Below are positions 43,632 through 54,900 of a stretch of DNA of 64,000 nt, piece after piece. The stretch spans positions 33,427,090-33,491,089 of the forward strand of contig NC_084591.1 of assembly GCF_033807715.1 (NCBI RefSeq), given 5' to 3'. Position numbers and translations under genes: made by a program. The DNA is from Cololabis saira (taxonomy: Eukaryota; Chordata; Actinopteri; Beloniformes; Belonidae). Below the pieces are notes generated by a model that saw nothing but the letters and a program-made list of their open reading frames with translations, had not been told where the DNA came from and searched no databases. Positions within the stretch are counted from its first letter, which is position 1; each line of letters opens with the position of its first letter.

Positions 43632-45018
43632 TAGCGCTGTAGCATTGTTGTGTGTATTACTTAGTACTTTTAAATGGGTGTGACAGTGACAACCTGTGCA
43701 TCACAAACTCAGCATAGATGTAGCACTGAGGAAGTTTTGTTGTCAAGCCTTATGTAGCTCAGTATCTGTGACTGGTTACTGTGTTGTAATTTGTGTGCCT
43801 ATTTTTGTGCGTGCCAGTGCTGTAAATACGCTTTTTTTGTGTGTTCAAGTTGTGTGTACCGATGTTTTTGAGCAATCATCAAATATTTGTGTGCTTCTTC
43901 TGTTGAAAACAAACAAAAAAATGTTGCTCCAGTTTAAAATCACACCCCCTGCAGCAAAAACCCGTCACTTGTCACGTCAGCCAGACGTGACATTTGAGAA
44001 CAAAGTAGTCAACTTTGCACCGTCATGGCCACATCTTTGTACACTTGCACTTTTTTGCACCAGTGAACTTTTCACATTCCTTTGATATTTTTTGAGGCAT
44101 CAGAGAAAACATCCACAAAAATTAAAAGAATAGAGCCAGGAAAACCAGGGCCGGTTTTAAAAAGCACCACTTCTATTCTGTCATAATGAGGCGTTAAAAT
44201 CACAAGCTGTGATGTGAGGATCGGTTAATAATTCAGATAGTAAATATGAGAGCTTTGATGAACAGAATAGATAAAATGGAACTATTACAACGATATAAAA
44301 TATGTCACAGCTCAAACATTAATAGCTATTATGGGCTACAATAGTCATTTAATTGACAATCATGTAGAATTGGATTGTTCTTTCTTTTCTGTACATATGC
44401 AATTTGGTATATTAATATGTAATACCGACTAATGCCAAACCATCACTACCATACTGGATAAGTGCCTCTGTTATGCAAATTACTCTTGACATTCAGGAGA
44501 TCCCAGTACTTAACAAATGAATGTTTTACTTTAGCCATCAGTCACCAGCCATCGAAAACAGATCAGTTCAGCATGCAAAAGCACAAAGACACAATGAGAA
44601 CCCCCGTACGGATCAGCTTCTGCAGTCACGCAATGAGGGTACCCGCTCAAAACTGACCCTTGAGGACAAAGCAGACTCAGTGTGTGCTGAAGTTAGTGCG
44701 AAGGGACCAACTTTAACCAAACAACTGCCAACTCACTGCCGACAACTTGCCTAGACCTGAGAGCAGTCAGGCGCAGCAGAACTGAATGTGCCAGCTGAGC
44801 CGAACACCAACCAGCGAGGGGGGACAGTGCTGATCATTGTTCAACACGTTCTTTTTTACATTTTTTTTTTAAGACAACAATGCAGCAACTGTTATTGTGA
44901 ACCGAAACGACACAACTCCAAGGCGACCTGCGTGTGCCGTTTAGTGAGACTTCAGAGTGTGTTGGGACACCGTGCATCTCGTGGTTAGATATCTCAGATA
45001 TGGTGTTCAGTGATCGTT

Positions 45019-45024
45019 TTTATT
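45019..45024 (-). terminator. sergef: sergef poly(A) signal candidate
   Basis: AATAAA on the minus strand, about 940 bp past the sergef stop. It would make the sergef 3' UTR overlap the end of kcnc1. Position only; weak. Confidence 0.25.
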
Positions 45025-45083
45025 GGTTTGTTGTTTGGCGATTTTTTTGTGTCTCTTTTGACCAATGCAGTTCAGACCTGTAC

Positions 45084-45100
45084 AATAAATAGTAATAAAT
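45084..45100 (+). terminator. kcnc1: kcnc1 distal poly(A) signal candidate
   Basis: Clustered AATAAA signals (AATAAATAGTAATAAATAAA) on the plus strand, about 1.45 kb after the alternative exon stop and 0.9 kb before the sergef stop codon on the opposite strand. Confidence 0.4.
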
Positions 45101-45964
45101 AAAAGAAGAAAGACAGAGAAATAACGCATTTTTAACGAGTGTTGATTCATTTTACTTTCAAGCTAAAATTCTTCCAGCAGTTCAGATGTTTCAGCATCGG
45201 ATTTGCATAAATCCAAACCACAAAATAAAAAAGGCTTGCACACATGTAAACAGTAGTCATTCTGTCTCCCACCAATGCCTTTGACCAGTTGATCAGTGGC
45301 CTAAGAGCTGCGGTTGGGACGCAGCTGCTGCGCTGCACATGTCTCCTGCTTATAAATATGCAGGTGGGTCAGATGCAGTCCATCAATTTCTTCCAAAATG
45401 AATTAAATACATAAAAAAGCCATACAAGTGAAATAAATGTGGCAAAGATTGACAAGACTGTGCACATGCGACAGAACAAATGCTTTCCTGTGTTGGTGGT
45501 AAACATGTTTGTGGATTACATGCAGAGGCCGCCTGGCTCCTGACACTCAAACCCACTGACATGGGAGGGTGGAGCTTTAGAACCAGTCTAGTCAGTCCTG
45601 TGATCTGCTGTGGCTTGAACCAGGGAGACCGACGTGGCGCAGGCATCTCCCTGATCATGTCCCTCAGTGACGGACTGAGTGGAAGGATGATGGCCTCTGC
45701 CACTTGAAGAATAAGTCAGGCTATGCCCGACCACACCAAAGCATCTACGACAACGGCACTGCCGACTGACCTGTTCAAGCAGCTCGGTAGCCTTTTAAAA
45801 AGTGAACTTTAGAGTGCAGTTAAGGCACTTAATTGATTGCATGTGGGCTCCACAAGGCATCTACGAGCCACTTCAGCAGTAACTGGGTAAGTCCCACAGA
45901 TTCTACTTTTTTTTTTTAAATGCTCTGATTGTCATGCTAAATAATCGTTCGGCTCCACGATGAC

Positions 45965-48900
45965 TCAAGTGGAACCGGAAGCCCGTCTGGAATCAGCCGT
46001 CGTGCCACACACGGCCATAGAGTGTCCCGCTCCACAGCCAATGAGAACAGGCCTCAGATCAGGGATGAGTCGAGGGTGAAACACATCCGTCTGTGAACCG
46101 TCTCCACACATCCCGTGTTCGTTCCAGCCCCACGAGAAGAGACACCCCCCTGAAAAAGAGAGGGTAACAGGTCAGTGAAGATCAAAGGAGATAGAGGGAA
46201 CAGTCTCAGTGTGGAGACCTGGGGGGGGGGGGGGGGGTCTCTCATCCTCGGTCAGTAACAAAGCCACCTACTCTTCACAGCTGGTGAGGTTTCAGAGGGT
46301 GTGGTCAGGTCTGCATCAGCGAGGAGACACATGCCATGGCAACACGGTTACCTAATAGGCTCCATTGCCATGACAACAGAAGCGAGCTTGCTTTCTCAAG
46401 GGTAACACATCTTCAAGCTTTCCCAATTCAGTGGTTGTGTGTCTTTCATGCCATCTTTTCGTTTCTTTGTCTTTCTGTGTTTCCACTCTGTCTCTGAAAA
46501 TCAACAGCCTAAAAAGAGTTGGATTCACCAACAGAAACATACGCTTTCCCCAGCTAACAGACCAAGATATCCTGCCAGCAGCTTATGTCAACATGACACT
46601 GTGCCAGAGAAAGCTTACGCAGTCTTTAAGGACCCCATGAATCCAAAAGTCAAGTGCATTTGGCATCATGTTTGGATAAACGTGCTCAGGCAACATTGCT
46701 TTTTAGTGAACTAAATGAGATGATGCAATCAGCTCATTGAGGGAAAAGCCTCATCTCTGTGTTGTGCTTAATTCATGGACTCACCGACATGAGTACAGCA
46801 CACCACTGTTTCCATGGCAACAAAGTGTCTGCACAATAGATCTTGAAAAAAAAAAGAAAAGAAAAAGTAAAAGATTGAAAAATCTCCACCCAAAACCTAT
46901 TTACCTGGTGAAGATATTTGGGAGTTGGTTTTCATATTCTACCATTTAACACCTAATTAACTACATCACAGGAACATCATCTGTGGGCCCGTCTCCTTTT
47001 TTAGACTGGTTTGCATGAAAATAGGATCTGAGCTAAGGTGTATGTGTTACCATAGTTACATTAAAATGTAAGTATTCACGCAAAGATTTTTCCTCAGATT
47101 GGATGAGCTGTGCCAGAAGAGTCTTTGGCTATCTGCCGCCTCTGACCAACGATGACAGTCACACAGGAGCAGCACTTGCTCAGGTGCAGGTGGGCATGGG
47201 CTGAGCAGGCAACGCATATCAGAGGCAGCATGCAATGCTCTTCGCTCCTTTCCGCATGACCTACTTCAGCACCAGAAATAGCAGCACTCGGGTCTCTGCT
47301 TCCAATCCAGTTTTGTTATTTCCTTGCTCCTGCTACCACGCTCGAGACAGAAGGAGAAAAAGGGTCCAGCATGCCAGCGGAGCTGGAGGTCTTGCCTCTG
47401 CCGATCCTGCTTTTCTTCCAATGACTGAACATTATAAAGTACAGAGCTTTCAAACAGCCGACGTGGTTACGAACAGTCATTACTGCTCTTAATGGGCAGC
47501 AGAATATTGGTTATCCAGGTTCTGACGGTTGGTCAGAACATTGAAAGTGGGTGGCACGGATGGCTGTGCTGCAGCAACGCCAGCAAGGTGCAGAGTTTCC
47601 TCTCTCACGGAACTTGCGCTTGCGTTTCAGCTGCAGTATTTTTATTCATGCTGATGTTAAAAACTAGGCCAGCATTCAATATTTAATGTAAAAGGTTTCC
47701 CATCCAAAATGTTTCACAAAGTTAGTTGAAAGCAGAGGAGAATTACCACAACCGGAACGAATAAAAGTACATTTAATCTCCTCCAAATTCTAAAAGACAT
47801 TTCAAAAGTCGAAAGAAACATTTAAACAGAAACACGGCTGTAAACGTGCCAGTGCTTAATTCAGCTCCAATGCAGCCTGTTCGGGTAATATCTTCGTCAC
47901 TGATCCCCATCTCTAATTACCTCCTGCTGCAAAGGCCACGGAGCGATGAGCTGATCTCACAAGTCCTTTGCAGTTTTATTCGGATTAATCTTTTTGATAC
48001 TGCGGCTCAATTGTAATGTATGACATCGTTCTCTCCCTAATTCTCCACTGCCAAGAAAAATACACACAGGTCAGTCCCATCTATGTATATTTCTTCTTTC
48101 TTGGGCTCATGTTTCAGTGTTGACCACTTACAGTAACCATACAGCCCTCTCCAGACATCAAACCCATAATAGTAAAAGCTTTATCAGTCTATTAAAGCTA
48201 AGGCTTTTAGTTACTTGCAGGTTTGTGGCGTTTACATTTATGCTCTTAATGGCTTCATTCAGAAATGTTCATGTGAACGAGAGAGGGCTCCTCGGTACTG
48301 CTCAGAATTTTACTAGTCAGGACACGATCAAAATCATCTGGACCTGGTGTAGGTGGTGAAAGTCGGCACATGCACCCACTGGGAGAAAACAAACATTAAT
48401 GTGCAACAGGTTTCAACAACAACTAAGCCAATATGCAGAATCAAAGTACACAAAATAAAATACTGATGAAATAGCTTGTGGGACCTCATCTGACGGCAGC
48501 AACTAAAAGTAAGTTTTCATTATTATTATTGTTGACATTATGAGTAAATCAAACCTTCATGGAGGAACTGAAGTCTAAACTAAGGTCTTATTTTTACTAC
48601 TTAAATGAGTGAGGTTTCAGCCTGCGGGCTGTAAACTACACATCTCAATGTTCATGCTGTAAATACGTTGGAGCCGTGCTCGGAGTAAGCAAATTAATAT
48701 TCATGATTTCATTTTCCTTCATGCAGAACTCTCTTAAGGTCCGGCCATTTCAGTCAACTTGAGGTCAGCTGTTACAACACCTACATCCTTCTCGTTCTTC
48801 CTTCCGTTACAAGCTTTAGTCCGCTTAAGGTGGACGCAGGTTCATCTTCCAGCTCGTGTGGTCTGTTTCATCACACTGATGTGCTCATTAAGATCCATTA

Positions 48901-51900
48901 AGGACCAGATGATTATCTTTTATGTCCTGATATGTAAAACCTTTGAGGAGAAAGAGGGAATTTTCTTTCCCACACGACATCCCAGACAGATACAGATCGG
49001 TAGACAGGAACACAGTACAGACACACAAAATTACATTACATGCAGCTGAAGAAAAACAAGTCTATTTGTTACTCGTGTAAATTTGCTTATACATCATGTA
49101 TAAATATTAGCCTGTCAGCATGCTGTGGTTGTGTAAAACAACTGAGGGAGAAGTGTGCATGTCGAAGCTCTCTGAACAGTTTCGTTTTTTATTAAACGGA
49201 GGAAAACCTTACTACCTAGTTCACCTGAGGATGCTGGATTCAAAGTCACTGCAGCATAACTCAAAGCTGTTATGGTGTTCAGGTTTTCTCCTGCCATCAA
49301 AGATTCATATCAGTTTAATGAGCTCGTGTTGTGATAAACAAAACCCCGGTGGACTGGAGCTGATGACAATACTGCTACAGAGCCAAAGAAGAGAAAACGC
49401 TGCTTCTGAAACCCACATTTGCCTCAGATATAGTGAAAAAACGCTCAGTGCAGCAGCTGAGCATCATGGGAAAACACATGGGAGAAGGAAAGTTTGGACA
49501 GTGCATTTATTTATTTATCACAACTTGTCAAATTCCTTTGAACAGCTGATGAGATGGTAAAATACCAAGTTATTCAGCAGTTCAGACCTGAGCCGTTCTG
49601 ATAGTGACACATGTGACTAAGTCTGACCTGGGAAGACTGTAGTCACCAGATGTTACATAAAAGCACCGCGGGGGTGGGGGGGCACGACTGTTGCCAGCAG
49701 GTTGACGGAGAGCAGTCCATGTCAGAAAGGGGCTTCGTTTCTGATATGTTATTTATCTTTTTAGTGCAGCTGTGAGTCATTTATTATGTAACAAAAATAA
49801 TAAAAAATGCCAAGAACGCATGACATCATTGTGAAACTACACTTACCCACAATCGCAAGATTATGTTCTGATCCACACGTGATCTGTGAAAACAATGTGT
49901 TTACAATATAAGCAGACAATTGATTTAAAGATTATAATGTCCAAATATTGTTATGCTGTCCTGGACACGCGGATGAGAAACATTCTGTAGAAATTCAATA
50001 CAATAAAAGGCTTCATGATGACACAAATTTAATTCAGAGATGCAAACGTTAACATGAGAGATGATTCCTTCTTCAAAGACCACGACCCAGGAGAGCTTCC
50101 ACAGAGGGGGCTGGCTGGACTCGCTATCACAGGTCGGGGATTGTTACACAGCCGAGTTTCTGGTGAAAACCTCCAATACATTAACAGCTTTTTTTCCCCC
50201 TTTCTCAGCTTTCATAACTGTGGCAGGAAATGTGAGCACTTGTTAACTCTATACTGATTTAAATACTGATTTCTTGTAGTCCAGTGACTGTAATACATTT
50301 ATGTTATGTCCTAATACACTTGGAACTGCTTAGATGTGCTTCAAAACAGCGATGATGGCTCATTAAAAGAAAAATACCTTAAACCACCTACAGTCTGAGT
50401 TTTATTTACTTCAATTATGATCACAAATCTCAGAAATATATATTTTTTAAATGTTTGATCATTTCAAGGACTGAAGCGTGAAGGTGGGTTATGATTTATG
50501 GCCCCCTCAGGTCTTTCATCTTGATTTTTGCTGTTCTCACAGACACAGATACACAAGGTGACTATGGCAGCACTGCTCTAATGATCTAAGTCTAAGAATG
50601 ATCCAGCGCTTGCCCTTGCCCAGGCCTGACACTTACTCTGATGACAATGATTTTCTACCATACAGTTGCCGATAACACCACGGGTTAAGTGCTGAAGTCC
50701 TGATCCATCCAAATAATTGCTTTCATGGTGGAGGAGACCTCTGCCTTCACTAAATGCAAGTGGTTCCCTTCCGGCTGGATATATAATGATGAGTGACCTT
50801 CGCATGGTGGTGGTGAAGCAAATCATTAAGGAGCTTTTTTTTCCTCCCTCTCCCGGGGGTATCATGTTTCTCTACGTCCTCACCCACTGTCTTTACCTGT
50901 GGCTGTCTGCTGCCCCCTGCTGGACGTGACTTATATTTCAAATTCATGAAAAATTTTACATCAAAGATTATCTAACGCAAAATTTTTGGCACATAATAGC
51001 CCCCAACTGCCAAATTCCTTAGCTCATTTATTTACAGGGGTGTCAAACTCCGAGATACCTGACCTGTGTTGCTCCGTGAAGAACTTTAACCTCTGCAGGA
51101 AGGCAGAGCGCTCTGGTTTGGCTGCTTCCTTCAGCCACAGAGCCACCTGACTCTGCGGCCTGACCGGATGAGGTCGGTCGTCCCAACTGTCCATAATCTC
51201 CTCTGCCCCATGTAAACACTGCGCCGCTCTCTGAAACAGATGCAGAACAGAGTGAGATACAGCAGCTGTCCAGCAAATCTGGTTAAAACCAGCACGCAAC
51301 TTAGATACGCTGTCAGTGTTATTGTGTGTGTGCATGTGTGTTTGTGTGTACCTGTCTGAGCAATAATGTGTGTCCAGCCGCTCCATACATTCATAACTTT
51401 CTCTCCATTTAACAGAGCTCGCCTCATAAGTGTGGGCGAGGGCAGGAAGGGTTCGGTGGTGGTCAGCTGGCCGTGCTTGTTGCTTCCCCACATAAATAAA
51501 TCCCCTTCTTCTGCACAGATAACAGCAGTAAATATGATCTTCAACCAGCGAAAGACGGACATCACAGGACAGAACAGCATTCCTCCTGCCTTACCTGTAA
51601 GGCACACACAGTGTGCTGAGCCTGCTGTTACCAGGCGTGATTTCCTCTGATCCAGACCTGCAGCACAAATGCAAATGTCTGTCACGTCTTGAAATCATCA
51701 GTGGCATTATAAACTACCGGTAACCAAAGCCTAAAGTACTTGGCTTTCTCTCATTGTGTGCTTTACCTGGTACTAAACATGGGACCTTAGAGCAGAGATG
51801 TGATGGGACAGGGTGTGCACCGAGTGCTCTCTTGGCATGACTGGAAAGACCAGTTCCCCACTGATACACGCTGCCTGAATCTGAAAGTCAAACAGAACAA

Positions 51901-54900
51901 AATAACGTATGGCTTGATGACTCAGTAGGGAAAAACAAACAGTGAAAACGGATTATGGTGTTTAATTACCACCAACTGCAAGGGAGTGTCTGAGTCCTGC
52001 TGCTACACTCACTGCTGCTTCCTTCAGACCCTGAAAGAAACCCACAACAGCCTCCATTTATGCCCAACTGACCAGAAGAGATGTGGAGTAACAATGTTTA
52101 CAACATAAACATGCTGAATGAAAATCAAGTTTAATCAAACTTTTACTGTGTTTACCTCAACAACCAGTAAATCTGCAGCGTGTGAGACTCTCTGTCCAAC
52201 ACCCAACTGTCCAAATGCATTGGAGCCGCACGCCAGTAGCTGACCAGTATCTGTTTTTGTAACATTAAGAAAAAGTGAGTAAAAAAGCAGATAAATGATC
52301 AACAACTGAATCCAATTTATAATATACTGAGGGTTTGTTTTACTTTGGTTATTACAACAAACTTACAGAGAAATAGACTAGATCTCTCCGATCATGAATC
52401 TGATGGACAAGCCTCTTTTTTATGACATAAAGTATAAATCAAGTGTTCATTTGTTCCATTATCTACCAATGAAAAACACTCAAAAAAGGTTTTATCTGTT
52501 GGACGAAAGGAAGTCTCCACAACAAATTAAAACAAGTATAATTGTTTGGGACGTAAATGTGACTTAACGCGAGGTGGGAAACATGTAAATTAGCTACAAA
52601 TAACTTTAACTAGATGTCAAAGACATCTAGTTAACGCAGGTTGTAACGCAGGTTGACTTCCTGCCATTTGTGAAGGTTACTACAGTTCAGGATGTATTTG
52701 CATTCAAACCGAGAAACTAAGAAGTAATTTGAGAGGAATCATCAATGAGAGGCAAAGAGCCACAGCATTGTTTTTATTATTATTATAATAATTACTTTGC
52801 AGCCCATCTTATTGACTATAACAGCAAAAAACTACTCCCAACTGTGTTTGAGGTAGCTCTATTCATAAATCTACAATCCAATCCACTGATTAATGTGCAA
52901 TGTCTGCCATCAATAACCTCAATAACCACAACGAGCATTTGTGCAATCATTACATGAGAGGAAACTGCATCATGGTTCCATCAGTAGAAATACATTTGAC
53001 ATGTACAAACCACAATTCTTGGAACCTGATTATGCAAAGTTTTCGTGATGATGATAACTTTGCACAATAGTAATAACAATAATAATGATAAAATTCATAA
53101 AAGTAATAACTATTAATAATATGGAAAATGTGCATGATCAAGTTATTCTGATTAGGCTAAGTGTGCTCTATATACCAGAGAACAGCAGCTCATCTGAAAT
53201 GATCTCAAAACTTAATTAAAGGGAGAAATCAAATGAAAACTCTGGGGCAAAATAAAACTCACCAGTGATAAGAAGAGTAAAATCCCAACCGCAGGCTACG
53301 TTCGTGACTCTCTGACGTGGGAGAGGGCAGAGCTGAAGAGTGGAGACGTCAGAAGTGTGGCCAAGTCCCAGCTGGCCTCTTTGATTCTGTCCACAGACGA
53401 ACACCTCTCCGCTCTCTGTCCAACACAGAATACAACAGAAATGTCTGGAAAAACAACATATTGTTTAATCTTTTATTAAGAGAATTTGCTCAAGTAAATT
53501 TGCAGTAAAATTGTAGTAAATTTGTAAATATACCCCCCTGGCACAATATGAAAAGCCTACTGTCACAAATGTGGGTTTTAAAAAGGATAAGGATTTTAGA
53601 CTGCAGCCCGATCAGTGCAGAAGTAAAAACAAGCTTTTTCTAACAGAGATTATTAACAAAAACGAAACTGTCAAAGGGTAACTTTAAAAAAGTGACTCAT
53701 GCTTTTATTACAAGTTGGCTGAATTACTGTAATTCTTTGAATATTGCTGTTAAGGAGTCGTCCCTGTCTCGTCCTCAGCGGGTGCTGCTGTACATCTTAA
53801 CTGAAACACAGAGGACAAAACACTTTACTTTCGTTTTATCCTCACCGCTCCGACAGCCTGTCCGTTTTACAGTTTATTTTAAAATAATTTAATTTTGTTT
53901 GAAATCTTTAAATGGTCTCTCCCCGCCCTGCCTCTCTGACCTGCTGCACTGCACTCCCATCCCATCCTGGTCACTCAGATCAGCTGACCAGCTGCTAACT
54001 AAACATTGCTAGAATTAAGGGGTTTCTGTCTAAACAAGACATGGAAAAACGTATTCATGCATTCATTTTCAGTAGGTTGGATTATTGCAATGGCATCTTT
54101 ACAGGCCTTAACAAGAAATCAATCAGGCAGCTGCAGCTGATCCAGAACGCTGCCGCCAAAGTCCTTATAAACACCAGGAAACTGGACCACTTTACACCGG
54201 TCATGAAATCACTCCACTGGCTTCCAGTGAGTCAAAGGATAGAGTTTAAAATCTTACTGCTGGTTTACAAAGACCTGAATGGTCTTGGATCCAAATATTC
54301 TGCTCCTCACCGGTGGAACAAACTTCCTGTAGACCTGAGGTCTGCTCCAACTCTCATCTCCTTTAAATCAGGCCTAAAAACATTACTGTTCACTGAAGCG
54401 TACTCTTAAATTAAATACCTACCTGCTGTACTCTACTGCCCTTTTTAACAACTTGTGCTTTTTATTATTTGACCTCTTTTCTTATCATTGTATTTGTTAT
54501 TAACTGTTTAATTGTGTCTTGCTGCTTTTAATGTTGATGTAAAGCACTTTTAATTACCATGTGTTGAATTATGCTATACAAATAAACTTGCCTTGCCTTG
54601 CCTAAACTACTAAAGGGATACCATCACATACTGGAAATGTGTTTGCAGTCAAATAACTAAGTAACCTGGATCTTTGCAGGATACATTGAGGCAGTGTGCA
54701 GGTGTACATAAGGTGAAACTGACCTGCCTGCAGACCTGCAGGAGTAATGCAGTTGGGTCATTCTTCCAAACCGGTGCAATTTAGACATTGACATTCTCAA
54801 ATTTTTTACCCAAATGTATTAATATTCTGAATACTTCACAACTTTAAGAACATATTAAAGTTGTAGAAAATCATATTTTCCCACCTCAGGTTGCAAATCG

